This document shows positions 1-11,528 of a DNA stretch of 64,000 bases, in pieces. The notes beneath the pieces are model-generated. The model had not been told where the DNA came from. It saw only the letters and a program-made list of their open reading frames with translations, and did not search any database. Within the stretch, counting starts at the first letter, position 1, and every line of letters begins with the position of its first letter. Both the position numbers and the translations under genes were made by a program. The DNA is from Sphingomonas rhizophila (GTDB lineage Bacteria > Pseudomonadota > Alphaproteobacteria > Sphingomonadales > Sphingomonadaceae), in assembly GCF_014396585.1 (NCBI RefSeq), contig NZ_CP060717.1:1922001-1986000 (forward strand), read 5' to 3'.

Positions 1-95
1 GGCTCCGCCGCACTAGAATCGCCGAAATTCGGCGCGCAATAGTCCGTGCATCGAGAGCCGCTGCGTCGAAGCGGCCAGGGGAGAGGATGCCTACC

Positions 96-1943
96 ATGAC
101 GTCACGCCGCACCGCGCTTCGCGCGCTTGCCATCGCCACCGCGCTTACCGCCGTCGCCGCGCCCGCATCGGCGCAGCGCGTCGACCGCATCGTCGCGTTC
201 GGCGACAGCTACGCTGACGACGACAATCTGCGCGGCTTCCTTGGCGGGACGTTCCCGGCGCCGCTGAGCACCTATTACCCGACCGGCCGCTTTTCGGGCG
301 GCACCAATTACATCGATACGCTGTCGCAAATCCTCGACGCACCGGTCGACAATTTCGCCATCGGCGGCGCGCTGACCAACGGCACCAACACCTTCGGTCT
401 GCCGCTGGGCTTCACCACCGAGGTCGGCAGCTTCCTGACCGGCGGCGCCGGCGCGACGCCCTTCCCGTCGGTGGCCGGAACGTTCGACGCGAACGACCTT
501 TTGACCCTGTCGATCGGCGGCAATGACGGCCGCGTTTATCAGCAGAACGGGGGAACGCTCGCAGGTGCAGCCGCGGCCGGCAGCGCAGCCGCCGTCAGCG
601 CGTCGGCCAACCTCGACCTGCTGGTCGATGCGGGCGCGCGCAACATCTCCTACCTCGCGGTCAACACCGCGACCGCGCCGGAAGTCGCGCTTGACCCCAA
701 CCCGGCCAACGCGGTTGCCGTTCGGGATGCCTTTTCGGACAGCTTCAACGCCGACTTCCGCCAAACGCTGGCCAGCTACGCCGCCGATGGAGTCATCGTC
801 CACTACCTCGACGGCGAACTGCTCGCGACGCAGGTCAGCAACAACCTGTCGGATTATGGCTTCACTGGGCTGGTCTGCCCGGCCGACGCGACCTGCATCG
901 CCGGGTCGGCGTCCGCCCGCAACTACCTCTTCTACCTCGACGGCCTGCACCTCACGAGCCACGGGTTCGAGATCGTCGCGCAATATGTCGCGGCGCAGCT
1001 TCGGGCGCCGCTGACACTCCAGGCGACCAGCGACAATGCGCTCGACACCGCCAACCAGTGGGGCCGCACCCTGACCACCCGCATGGACCTGTCGTCGCCG
1101 CGCGACGGCGACCTGCCCGAAGGCGTCAAGTTCTTCCTGGTCGGCGATTCGATGGTTCGCACCGTCCGCGCCGGCGAACGCAACGACCAGTTCCGCTCCT
1201 CGACCAAGGGCGTGACCGCGGGGGTCGAGTTCGGCTTCGGTTCGGGCGCGGCGGGCCTCGCCGTCAACTATTCCAAGCCCAAGGTGAACTTCGGCAACGA
1301 CGCCGCGGCGGTGGACAGCCGTTCGCTGCAGGTAGGTGCCTACGCCGGGTTCGGCATGGCCGGCCTGTTCGGCCAGGCCTACCTTGGCGCCGGCCGCGAC
1401 AAGCATGACATCGACCGCGTCGGCCCGTACGGCGACATGGGCGCCAAGCCCGACGGCAGCCACGTCGTCGGCGGCATCAAGGCCGGTTACCTGATGGGTG
1501 TCGGCGCGGTTCGCCTGGGGCCGGTGGTCGCGCTCGACTACGCCCGCGCCAAAGTCGACGGCTATACCGAGAACGGCGATCCCGTCCTGACCCTGAACGT
1601 CGACGACATCCGCTACAGCTCGATGCGCGGAAGCCTTGGCGCGGAAGTCCGTGGCGACTTTGGCGGCAATGGCGTCCAGCTTCGGCCCTATGCGGCGCTG
1701 ACCGTCGAAAAGGACTTCAAGGGCGACAGCCGCGTCTTCGCCTTTTCGCAGACCACGGCGCCGGAAATCGTCAACAGCTACCGCGTCGATGACGCATCGA
1801 AGAAGGCCTATGGCCGCCTCACCGCCGGCGCCAGCGCCCAGCTGTCGAGCGCGGTCGCTCTCAACGTCTCGCTGTCGGGCACCGGCGGCAAGAAGCAGGG
1901 CAACGAAACCAGCGGTCACCTCGGCGTCGCCATCGGCTTCTGA
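96..1943 (+). CDS. GDSL-type esterase autotransporter
   Basis: Secreted lipase/esterase of the GDSL (SGNH) family carried by its own outer-membrane beta-barrel (type V secretion). An N-terminal signal peptide ends near APASAQ (about residue 27). The catalytic serine block FGDSYADD follows at about residues 35-42, the GGND block in the first third, and the DGLHLTSHG block supplies the Asp/His pair. Roughly the last 280 residues alternate polar and hydrophobic residues and end in Phe (GVAIGF), as autotransporter barrels do. I prefer the ATG at 96 over 87, because the purine-rich ribosome site at 77-86 abuts 87 but lies about nine bases from 96. The substrate cannot be told from sequence. Confidence 0.9.
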   Translation: MTSRRTALRALAIATALTAVAAPASAQRVDRIVAFGDSYADDDNLRGFLGGTFPAPLSTYYPTGRFSGGTNYIDTLSQILDAPVDNFAIGGALTNGTNTFGLPLGFTTEVGSFLTGGAGATPFPSVAGTFDANDLLTLSIGGNDGRVYQQNGGTLAGAAAAGSAAAVSASANLDLLVDAGARNISYLAVNTATAPEVALDPNPANAVAVRDAFSDSFNADFRQTLASYAADGVIVHYLDGELLATQVSNNLSDYGFTGLVCPADATCIAGSASARNYLFYLDGLHLTSHGFEIVAQYVAAQLRAPLTLQATSDNALDTANQWGRTLTTRMDLSSPRDGDLPEGVKFFLVGDSMVRTVRAGERNDQFRSSTKGVTAGVEFGFGSGAAGLAVNYSKPKVNFGNDAAAVDSRSLQVGAYAGFGMAGLFGQAYLGAGRDKHDIDRVGPYGDMGAKPDGSHVVGGIKAGYLMGVGAVRLGPVVALDYARAKVDGYTENGDPVLTLNVDDIRYSSMRGSLGAEVRGDFGGNGVQLRPYAALTVEKDFKGDSRVFAFSQTTAPEIVNSYRVDDASKKAYGRLTAGASAQLSSAVALNVSLSGTGGKKQGNETSGHLGVAIGF

Positions 1944-1969
1944 CGCTTCACCGGATAACAGGGGAGGAA

Positions 1970-2002
1970 GGGCGGTGCGGCTTCGGCCGTGCCGCCCTTT
2001 TT
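1970..2002 (+). terminator. Rho-independent terminator after the autotransporter
   Basis: An 11-bp stem (two G-T wobbles) with a CTTCGG loop spans 1970-1997 and is followed by TTTTT at 1998-2002. It lies 27 bases after the autotransporter stop and meets the stop codon of the convergent lipoprotein gene. Confidence 0.8.
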
Positions 2003-2579
2003 ATTTGGCGCAGCGGGCGAACAGGTTGCGCAACTCCGGCGTCGAGGGGACGACCAGGCTCGGCGCGCCGCCCAGGCTGATTTCCACCGCGCCTGGCCGC
2101 TCGAACGTACGGCCGACGGCGATGGCGTCGTCGCCGGTCACGCTGCCGCTCCACAGCCGCGCGCCATTGCCGCCGTCCATGTCGTGCATCGGCAGCGACG
2201 CGATATGCCCGCCCCCGGTGAAGCTCATCGTTGCCATGCCGTTGCGCGGCGCGGGGCTTCCGCGGACGACGGCGATGGTCGTGCTGGAATCGCCCGGCTC
2301 GCACGCCAGCACCAGGGCCGATTGCCCACCGCCCGGCCCGTAGCTCAGCTTCAGCCGCCCGCCACTGCTCTGGTCGTGCCAGCGCTGCCCGTCGGTCGCC
2401 GGGGGCGTGTGGGCATCGACATGCGCCTCCGCGGCGGCCGCGTTGGCCGGCGCCGCCAGCCCGGTCGCCGACGCATCGCCGACCACGTCCTCGGGAATGA
2501 CGATATTCTCGTCGGCGATCGGATCGTTGCCGCCGCACGATGACAGCGCCAAGACAACCAAGGGGAGCAGGCTTCTCAC
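2001..2579 (-). CDS. hypothetical lipoprotein
   Basis: A 192-residue protein with a short hydrophobic leader and the lipobox LSSC at about residues 12-15, so it is probably an acylated periplasmic lipoprotein. The rest has no motif I recognise; it is Gly/Ala-rich, with a pair of Cys in the C-terminal half (VLACEPG and FARCAK). It starts with GTG and converges with the autotransporter gene across a shared terminator. Function unknown. Confidence 0.6.
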   Translation of the reverse strand: MRSLLPLVVLALSSCGGNDPIADENIVIPEDVVGDASATGLAAPANAAAAEAHVDAHTPPATDGQRWHDQSSGGRLKLSYGPGGGQSALVLACEPGDSSTTIAVVRGSPAPRNGMATMSFTGGGHIASLPMHDMDGGNGARLWSGSVTGDDAIAVGRTFERPGAVEISLGGAPSLVVPSTPELRNLFARCAK

Positions 2580-2673
2580 CCGGCATCAACGCTGGTTTGA
2601 CAAAGTCGTTTCGCAGGCAGATTCTTCGCGGCAGCCCGCTGGAGACATGGCGGGACGATAGGGGAGACGTGCC

Positions 2674-3147
2674 ATGGAAGACACCGCCGTTTCATCGGGC
2701 GACACCGCGCGCGGTCGCGCAACGCCCGTCCACCTGTGGGTCGTTGGATTGCTCGCGACGCTGTGGGACGCTTTTGGGGCGTACGACTACATCATGACCC
2801 GCACCGAGAATGTCGACTATCTGCGCAAGATGATGCCGAACGTCGATCCGGCCGTTACATTGGCCTGGGTCGACAGCATCTCCGTCATTCCGTCCGCCGG
2901 TTGGGCGCTGGGCGTGTGGGGCGGCCTGGTCGGCAGCCTGTTGCTGCTCCTGCGCAGCCGCCATTCGGTCGCCGCCTACCTGCTGTCGGCGGTCGGCGCG
3001 ATCGTAAGCTTCGCCTTCCAGTTTTTCGGTCCGAACAGGCCGCCGGCGGAGCTCGCTGATCCGGTGATGCCGGTCGTCATCATCGCCGTGACAATTGGCC
3101 TGTTCCTCTATGCGCGGGCGATGCGCCAGAAGGGCGTGCTGGCTTAG
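2674..3147 (+). CDS. four-helix hypothetical membrane protein
   Basis: A 157-residue protein with four predicted membrane segments: around HLWVVGLLATLWDAFGAYDY, after SVIPSAGWALGVW, around AAYLLSAVGAIVSFAFQFF, and near the C-terminus (VVIIAVTIGLFLYA). A conserved-looking YDY/MTRTENVDYL stretch sits between helices 1 and 2, as in small Sphingomonad inner-membrane proteins of unknown role. The ATG has a good ribosome site (AGGGGAGA) upstream. No catalytic motif is seen. Confidence 0.7.
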   Translation: MEDTAVSSGDTARGRATPVHLWVVGLLATLWDAFGAYDYIMTRTENVDYLRKMMPNVDPAVTLAWVDSISVIPSAGWALGVWGGLVGSLLLLLRSRHSVAAYLLSAVGAIVSFAFQFFGPNRPPAELADPVMPVVIIAVTIGLFLYARAMRQKGVLA

Positions 3148-3242
3148 TCGACCAACAGCGGCGGCGGCGCTTCGGGTGTCGCCGCCCCTGCAATCCCGGA
3201 CACCAGCATCAACACCGCAAGGACAAACCCAAAAGCCTGCAT
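3144..3242 (-). CDS. possible 32-residue secreted or membrane peptide
   Basis: Minus-strand reading from ATG at 3242 gives 32 residues starting MQAFGFVLAVLMLVSGIAGA, a clean signal-peptide-like hydrophobic stretch, then a proline-rich tail (PEAPPPLLVD). An AGAAGGA ribosome site lies about ten bases upstream. It fills an otherwise empty gap of about 195 bases between convergent neighbours. It could be chance, as its shortness limits the evidence. Confidence 0.4.
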   Translation of the reverse strand: MQAFGFVLAVLMLVSGIAGAATPEAPPPLLVD

Positions 3243-3342
3243 CGACTCGATCCTTCTCGTGGCTGGAAGGATCACCCGGAGCTCACGAAAATTTGGTTAA
3301 GAGCCTGCCTGCCGCGAAATTGTGGGGCGAAGGGCCTTTGGC

Positions 3343-5538
<2,196 letters not shown>

Positions 5539-5595
5539 GTTCCCTATATGGCCATCGGTTGCCATTGGTTCCAGCTTCCGCCAGCATTGCGCCCA

Positions 5596-6207
5596 ATGCA
5601 CCCCGCCGTCGCCAACCTGATGCTTCCGCTGGTTTCGGTCCTGGGCGTGATCTTCCTCATCGTCGTGGCCGCCCGCGACGTTCACGGCCGGCCCATTTCT
5701 CTGCCGGTGGCGATGTTGTGCGGTGCAATCATCGTCATCCTGGCGATGGGCATCCAGCCCGCACCGCCTTCCTCGGCATGGGGGTGGCCGGCCGGCCTCG
5801 CGCTGGCGGCGGGATTCCTGGCCTGTGGCTTGTGGGACCAGCGCGCCTTCCTGTTCGGGTCGGACGGGCCGGATCGCGGCCATGTCGCGGCCAGCGGCCT
5901 GTCACTGGCGGGGACGATGCTGGTCGGCGCGACCGAGGAATTGCTGTTTCGCGGGCTGATGCAGTCCAGCCTGCTGTCGGCCTTTTCCGGACCCGGAGGT
6001 GCGGTCACCGCGCTATTCCTTCTCAACCTGGCATTCGCAGCGTTGCATGGACGACACGGCCTGACCTTCGCCCTGTCCGCCGGCTTCTTCGGAATGATCA
6101 TGTCGATGACCGTCATCTTCTCGGGTTCGCTGTGGCCGGCGGTGGTGACCCATGCGGCGTGGAACGCGATCGTCGTGACAGCCCGACGCCGCGCGGCGGC
6201 CATCTGA
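5596..6207 (+). CDS. CPBP-family intramembrane metalloprotease
   Basis: A 203-residue polytopic membrane protein of the CPBP (CAAX protease and bacteriocin-processing, Abi) family. The characteristic motif EELLFRG gives the paired Glu and Arg, followed by FAALHGRHG (FxxxH motif) and HAAWNAIV near the C-terminus (third metal-ligand motif). Such proteins cleave substrates within the membrane; the bacterial substrates are mostly unknown. The start ATG at 5596 lies 57 bases from the divergent uvrB start. The longer upstream frame is antisense to uvrB and was not used. Confidence 0.8.
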   Translation: MHPAVANLMLPLVSVLGVIFLIVVAARDVHGRPISLPVAMLCGAIIVILAMGIQPAPPSSAWGWPAGLALAAGFLACGLWDQRAFLFGSDGPDRGHVAASGLSLAGTMLVGATEELLFRGLMQSSLLSAFSGPGGAVTALFLLNLAFAALHGRHGLTFALSAGFFGMIMSMTVIFSGSLWPAVVTHAAWNAIVVTARRRAAAI

Positions 6208-6275
6208 CGCCCAGTTCCGGCATTGCGCAGCGGTCCGAAGCCCCTATCATCCGCGCAAAAGCGAACAGGGAGAAG

Positions 6276-6817
6276 ATGATGCGGATCGCGTTGGCGATGA
6301 TATTGGTGGCGGCGGTGGCCGGATGTTCAAAGCCTGCCTCGGTCGACGAGGAGAACGCCAGCGTCGAACAGGTCAGCAAGGCCATCGCGGACAGCGGCGC
6401 GGATAATCGCTTCACGCCCGGCCGCTGGGAATCGAAAGCCGAACTCACGGCGCTCTCCGGTGAGGGCGTTCCGGCCGGCGCGCTTCAGCAAGCGCAGGGC
6501 GCGCTGGCGAAGACGGGAACGGTGGCGACTTGCCTGACGCCCGAAAAGGCGTCCAAGCCGGGCAGCGATTTCTTCGCGCCTGAAGCATCGGACTGCACCT
6601 ATCGTCACTTCAAAATGGCCAATGGCGTGCTCGACGCGCTGCTGGTGTGCGGTCCGGGGGCCAGACGACGTCCGAGCTGAAGGGCACCTTCGATCCGCAT
6701 CAATACAGCCTTAACGTCATCAACAAGATGTCGGTCGGCGGTCGCAACATGACCATGTCGATGAAGGTGGATTCGCGTCACACGGGCGAATGCCGCGGCG
6801 ATGAAAAGGCCACCTGA
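6276..6817 (+). CDS. DUF3617-type lipoprotein, frameshifted as assembled
   Basis: The signal sequence MRIALAMILVAAVAGC gives a lipobox at VAGC, then a DUF3617-like periplasmic domain (FTPGRWESKAEL, CLTPEKA, SDCTYRHFKM). As written, the frame breaks at a run of five G (6656-6660) and ends at 6680. With one more G it continues GGQTTSELKGTFDP and ends ECRGDEKAT at 6817, giving 180 residues, which is the family pattern. I read this as a lost base, not decay. It is followed 42 bases later by a second lipoprotein of the same kind. Function of the family is unknown. Confidence 0.75.
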
Positions 6818-6859
6818 GCGCGGTGGCGCGAGGGCGGAAGAAAACAGGGGAGCAAGGCA

Positions 6860-7369
6860 ATGGATGGTCCGGTTCGAGTGATGATTCTTGGCGCGGTGCT
6901 GGCGCTCGGAGCGTGCGGCGAGGCAAAAAAGCCGGAAGCACCAAAGCCGGAAACGCCGCGAACTCTTCCCGCCGGCGAATATGAACTCACGACCGAGGTG
7001 ACCAAGCTCGTGTCGGCGGACCAGTCGACCCCGGCGACCAAGCTCAAGCAGGGCGACAAGGCGACCAAGCGCGGCTGCGTCGACGACAAGGGCGTCCCCG
7101 ACATGGCGCTGTTCGTCGAAGCGGGCGACAAGTGCACCGTGATGGACAGCTTCACCCGCGCCGGGCGGCTGTCGATTCAGTATGAATGCCAGCGCGCGGG
7201 CCGGGGCAAGATCTATCCCAACCTCGACGGCAACACGACCGCCGACGGTTTCAAGGCGATGGTCAACGCGGCCAGCTCATTCCCCGGCGACGGCGATTAC
7301 CAGCTTCGCATGGACATCGTCGGCAAGCGTGTCGGCAACTGCCCGGCGGCGGGCGCCGCCAACGGCTGA
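6860..7369 (+). CDS. DUF3617-like lipoprotein
   Basis: A 169-residue protein with a leader ending in lipobox LGAC (about residues 16-19), a Lys/Pro-rich linker (EAKKPEAPKPETPR), and a soluble domain starting LPAGEYELTTEVTKL, with Cys pairs that suggest a disulphide-bonded periplasmic fold. It resembles its upstream neighbour in layout (E/W-type opening strand, mid-domain Cys, a Cys near the C-terminus), so the pair may be old paralogues. No enzymatic motif is seen. Confidence 0.7.
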   Translation: MDGPVRVMILGAVLALGACGEAKKPEAPKPETPRTLPAGEYELTTEVTKLVSADQSTPATKLKQGDKATKRGCVDDKGVPDMALFVEAGDKCTVMDSFTRAGRLSIQYECQRAGRGKIYPNLDGNTTADGFKAMVNAASSFPGDGDYQLRMDIVGKRVGNCPAAGAANG

Positions 7370-7401
7370 GCCCTTTCCCCGTCACCGCTCGTTGGCGGGC
7401 G

Positions 7402-8295
7402 ATGAAGGCGATTACCCTGGTCAACCGTCGTGGCGGCCGTGCCGGCGCGGACGCGCGCGACCGCGTGTCCTTGGCGTTGACCGCGGCCGGGATCGAGGGG
7501 CCGGTCGAATTGATCGACGGCGATCAACTCGCGGCCCGCGCGCGCGCCGCGGTCGACCACGGCGCGGCGCTGGTGATTGCCGCCGGGGGAGACGGGAGCC
7601 AGAGCGCGGTTGCGGGCGCGCTTGCCGGCACCGGTTGCGCGTTGGGGATCCTCCCGCTCGGCACGCTCAACCACTTGGCCCGTGACCTTGCCATTCCGTC
7701 CGATCTCGACGAGGCCGCCGCCGTCATCGCATCGGGGCATCGCCGCCGGATCGACCTCGCCGAAATGAATGGAAAAATATTCGTCAACAACAGCGCGATC
7801 GGACTCTATCCGCTGATGGTGCTCGACCGGATTTCGCAGCAAGTGCGGCTCGGTCGTTCGAAACGGCTGGCAATGATGGTGGCCTCGGCCCGAACGCTGT
7901 GGCGGTTCCACGACCAGCGGTTGCGACTGACGGTCAACAACGGCGAACAGGAATTGCTCGACACGCCGCTGCTGTTCGTCGGCAACAATGATTACCGGCT
8001 CGCTCTTCCCGCCGCTGGTCGTCGCCAGACCCTCGACGATGGCCGGTTGTGCGTCATGGTGATGCGCAGGAAAGGCGTGCTCGGTTTGCTGGCGGCAATG
8101 GCCCGCGCGCTGGTCGGCCTCACCCGGCCTGACGACATGGTCCGGCTAGACAATGTTCGTGAATTGAGGGTCGAAAGCGTGCAATCTCGCGTGACGGTGT
8201 CGGTCGACGGCGAGACCTGCGCCCTCGATTGGCCGCTCACCTACAGAATTCTGCCCGGAGCCCTGACCGTTATCGCTCCGATACCGGGCGCCTAA
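7402..8295 (+). CDS. diacylglycerol kinase-family lipid kinase
   Basis: A 297-residue protein of the DAGK catalytic (YegS/BmrU-like) family, which phosphorylates lipid alcohols using ATP. The nucleotide-binding signature AAGGDGSQS lies at about residues 60-68 and PLGTLNHLARDL at about 91-102; a C-terminal beta-rich domain ends DWPLTYRILPGA. The ATG at 7402 is where family similarity begins; upstream frame is shadow. It lies downstream of, and on the same strand as, the two DUF3617 lipoproteins. The lipid substrate is not determined. Confidence 0.88.
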   Translation: MKAITLVNRRGGRAGADARDRVSLALTAAGIEGPVELIDGDQLAARARAAVDHGAALVIAAGGDGSQSAVAGALAGTGCALGILPLGTLNHLARDLAIPSDLDEAAAVIASGHRRRIDLAEMNGKIFVNNSAIGLYPLMVLDRISQQVRLGRSKRLAMMVASARTLWRFHDQRLRLTVNNGEQELLDTPLLFVGNNDYRLALPAAGRRQTLDDGRLCVMVMRRKGVLGLLAAMARALVGLTRPDDMVRLDNVRELRVESVQSRVTVSVDGETCALDWPLTYRILPGALTVIAPIPGA

Positions 8296-8296
8296 G

Positions 8297-8326
8297 AAAA
8301 GGGAGCGGCAATCGCTTGCCGCTCCC
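8297..8326 (-). terminator. terminator between convergent genes
   Basis: A perfect 11-bp stem (8301-8311 with 8316-8326) and a four-base loop. Read on the minus strand it is followed by TTTTC, so it ends the PEP-CTERM gene transcript; it may also stop the lipid kinase transcript from the other side. Confidence 0.75.
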
Positions 8327-8351
8327 CATCCCTTTCGCGAAAGCGCTGGGC

Positions 8352-9068
8352 TTAGGCGATTTGCATCGCCGAACCCATCGGGTGCCTGCGACGGCGCAAG
8401 CCGAAACCGATGGCGCCGAAGCCGAGCAGCATCATCGCCCAGGTGCCGGGTTCCGGAACAGCCGGAGCGGCGGTGGGCGAGAAGTTCAGGCGCTGCGCGA
8501 CCGAACCATCCTGCGCCGTGAACGTGCCGCCAAGATTGTAATTGGTGGCGTTGGTGCGGAAGATGTAGGTTGCGCTGGTCTGGCCAGCGGCTTCGAGGCC
8601 ATTCGAACCAAAGTCGGCGCGAATGATCGAACCGCTGCCGCTTCGCGAGGCGGTGGTCGTCGATCCGGCCGGACCATTCGGGTCGAGGTTCGGGTTGAAT
8701 GCCGCTTCAAAACCGCCGGCGCCGTCGAAGTCGGTGGCGTCGAACAGGGCGTCGATGGTGTAGCCCATGAAGTTCGAACCGGTCAGGTTGAACACTTCAT
8801 CCCCAACGTCGATCGAGCTGATCGCGATCTGGAAATAGAAGTCCAGCGTGCCGAGCGTGTTCTGATAGACGGCACTGCGCATGATACCCGAGTAGGTAAA
8901 CGCAGGGCTGGTATCCGACTCGATGTAGCCGAGCAGCGTGCCGCGCGTGCTGCTATCGAATGCGCTGAACGAGACGCCCGACGCATTCTCGACAAGTTCG
9001 GTAGCAGAAGCTGGGGCCGCAAAGGTCGTTGCGGCTGCCAGTGCAATCGGAAGTAAAATCTTCTTCAT
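8352..9068 (-). CDS. PEP-CTERM sorting-domain protein
   Basis: Exported protein with a signal peptide (MKKILLPIALAAATTFAAPA), a beta-rich body and a C-terminal sorting tail PEPGTWAMMLLGFGAIGFG followed by RRRR. The tail is a PEP motif, a hydrophobic helix and a basic cluster, recognised by an exosortase (EpsH/XrtA type, not in this window). Proteins like this are usually surface-bound or exopolysaccharide-associated. The start at 9068 is chosen for its ribosome site (AAGGGGG); an ATG at 9086 is upstream. Confidence 0.85.
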   Translation of the reverse strand: MKKILLPIALAAATTFAAPASATELVENASGVSFSAFDSSTRGTLLGYIESDTSPAFTYSGIMRSAVYQNTLGTLDFYFQIAISSIDVGDEVFNLTGSNFMGYTIDALFDATDFDGAGGFEAAFNPNLDPNGPAGSTTTASRSGSGSIIRADFGSNGLEAAGQTSATYIFRTNATNYNLGGTFTAQDGSVAQRLNFSPTAAPAVPEPGTWAMMLLGFGAIGFGLRRRRHPMGSAMQIA

Positions 9069-9645
9069 CGGTAACCCCCTTATCACTGGCCCAGGGGGCC
9101 GGCAGGTTGGTACAAATTAACGGCCGGCAAGCGAGGTCCCCCTCGATTAAAGCACCGTTAACTGGCCTCTGAACGCCGAATAATTGAAATGGTTCACGAA
9201 AAGTTAGGATTTAAATCCAACACCTTGTCCCATCGCGGGACTTTCCCAAAAAGACACATGTTGGGCGATCGTTGTGGCGACCGACCAGCGCACCCATCCG
9301 CGCCCACCCCGAGGGTCATGAGCAGGCCCGAAACATTCCGTTGCGCGATCGCCACATCGCCCTCTGAGGGGCCGAATTTTTTCACGCATCGTTAATTTTG
9401 TGTCTTGCGTCGGAATCGCTTTCTGACACTATATGTCGTGTTCCGGCGGGGCCGCTCTCAATCTATTGTGGTTGGGGCTGAAGATCACTATCTTCGGCTA
9501 GGCACCTCTGCGCGCCCTGTGGATATCGGGGAAATGCGCCAGAAAGCCCACCGTCGGACGCGAAATTGGGTTAAGGCTTGGAGCCATGGCACCGAGTCGA
9601 ACATTACAAGAACAGGCCGTCCTCGAGCGGCCCGAAGGACGGGGA
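9069..9645. other. intergenic region ahead of nrdA
   Basis: About 575 bases with no convincing gene. The first part carries the PEP-CTERM promoter on the minus strand; the right part holds two NrdR-box-like palindromes. Weak overlapping frames on both strands between 9189 and 9395 look like chance. An in-frame ATG at 9586 could lengthen NrdA by 20 residues. Confidence 0.6.
9426..9471 (+). promoter_or_regulatory. pair of NrdR boxes upstream of nrdAB
   Basis: Box 1 at 9426-9441 reads ACACTATATGTCGTGT, close to the NrdR consensus (ACACWATATWTWGTGT). Box 2 at 9456-9471 reads TCTCAATCTATTGTGG, a weaker match, offset by 30 bases, about three helical turns, the usual spacing for a NrdR pair. NrdR is the dATP/ATP-sensing repressor of ribonucleotide reductase genes, so this probably tunes nrdAB expression. 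Confidence 0.65.
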
Positions 9646-11528
9646 ATGACGATGGACTTTGCGAGCTCTGAGAACGTCTCGACCGACGATGTGGCGGTGG
9701 GTTCCAGCCCGCGTTCGAGCAAGTCGATCGACGCCCGCGCGTTCGACGTGAAGACCGATTCCAGCCGCGACGCGCTCTTGACCGACTTCGGCAAGGAAAC
9801 GCTGAACGACCGCTACCTCCTGCCCGGCGAAAGCTACCAGGACCTGTTCGCCCGCGTCGCCTCGGCCTACGCCGACGATGCCGAGCACGCCCAGCGCGTT
9901 TACGACTATATCTCCCGCCTGTGGTTCATGCCGGCGACCCCGGTGCTCTCGAACGGCGGCACCGGCCGCGGCCTGCCGATCAGCTGCTATTTGAACTCGG
10001 TCAGCGACAGCCTCGACGGCATCGTCAACACCTGGAACGAGAATGTCTGGCTGGCCTCCAAGGGCGGCGGCATCGGCACCTACTGGGGCGCGGTGCGCGG
10101 CATCGGCGAGCCGGTCGGCCTTAACGGCAAGACCAGCGGCATCATCCCGTTCGTTCGCGTGATGGACAGCCTGACGCTGGCGATTTCGCAGGGCTCGCTT
10201 CGCCGCGGGTCGGCCGCGGTCTACCTCGACATCTCCCACCCGGAGATCGAGGAGTTCCTGGAAATCCGCAAACCGTCGGGCGACTTCAACCGCAAGGCGC
10301 TCAACCTGCACCACGGCGTGCTCATCACCGACGAGTTCATGGAAGCGGTCCGCGAAGGCAGCGAGTTCACGCTGCGCAGCCCCCGCGACGGCACCGAGCG
10401 CGGATCGGTCAACGCCCGCTCGCTGTTCCAGAAGCTGGTCGAAACCCGCCTGGCGACCGGAGAGCCCTACATCATCTTCGCCGACACGGTTAACCGGCAG
10501 ATGCCGAAGCATCACCGCGACCTCGGCCTCAAGGTGTCGACGTCGAACCTCTGCTCGGAAATCACCCTGCCGACCGGCCGCGACCACCTTGGCGCGGACC
10601 GCACCGCGGTGTGCTGCCTGTCCAGCCTCAACCTTGAAACCTGGGACGAGTGGAAGGGCGACAAGCGCTTCATCGAGGACGTCATGCGTTTCCTCGACAA
10701 CGTCCTCAGCGACTACATCGCCCGCGCGCCCGACGAAATGGCGCGCGCCAAATATAGCGCCGAGCGCGAACGTTCGGTCGGCCTCGGCGTGATGGGCTTC
10801 CACAGCTTCCTCCAGGCGCGCGGCCTGCCGTTCGAAGGCGCCATGGCCAAGTCGTGGAACCTCAAGATCTTCAAGCATGTCCGCGCCCAGGTCGACGAAG
10901 CGTCGATGATGCTCGCCCAGGAACGCGGCCCCTGCCCCGACGCCGCCGATATGGGCGTGATGGAACGCTTCAGCTGCAAGATGGCGATCGCGCCGACCGC
11001 GTCGATCTCGATCATCTGCGGCGGCACATCCGCCTGCATCGAGCCGATCCCGGCCAACATCTACACCCACAAGACCCTGTCGGGCTCCTTCTCGATCAAG
11101 AACCCCTACCTCGAAAAGCTGCTGGCTTCGAAGTCGAAGGACAGCGCCAACGTGTGGAACTCGATCCTGGAGCAGGGCGGCAGCGTCCAGCACCTCGACT
11201 TCCTGACGCAGGAGGAAAAGGACACCTACAAGACCAGCTTCGAGATCGACCAGCGCTGGCTGATCGAACTCGCCGCCGACCGCACGCCCTACATCGACCA
11301 GGCGCAGTCGCTGAACCTGTTCATCCCGGCCGACGTCGACAAGTGGGACCTGATGATGCTCCACTTCCGCGCGTGGGAGCTGGGCATCAAGTCGCTCTAT
11401 TACCTGCGGTCGAAGTCGGTGCAGCGCGCCGGGTTCGCCGGCGGGGTCGAGGCCGACAACACCCCGAGCTCAAGGAAATCCAGCTCGCGTCGACCACCGA
11501 CTATGACGAGTGTCTCGCCTGCCAATGA
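9646..11528 (+). CDS. nrdA: class Ia ribonucleotide reductase alpha subunit, frameshifted as assembled
   Basis: Large subunit reducing ribonucleoside diphosphates to deoxy forms. Seen are the first active-site Cys (SCYLNSVSDSLD), the allosteric loop region (SLTLAISQGSLRRGS), the radical-site stretch STSNLCSEITLP, and PTASISIICGGTSACIEP. The C-terminal redox pair DECLACQ appears only if one C is added to the run at 11462-11465; the written frame otherwise wanders to 11544. The repaired length is 627 residues. No N-terminal ATP-cone is visible, as the catalytic ten-strand domain begins almost at once. Start at 9646 is set by AAGGA six bases upstream. It overlaps the next small gene by ATGA, and nrdB follows. 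Confidence 0.93.

Noticed and set aside
102..1919. 605-residue minus-strand frame over the GDSL autotransporter
   Set aside because: Antisense shadow of GC-rich coding sequence; no domain is recognisable.
9604..11364. 586-residue minus-strand frame over nrdA
   Set aside because: Antisense shadow; NrdA motifs are on the plus strand.
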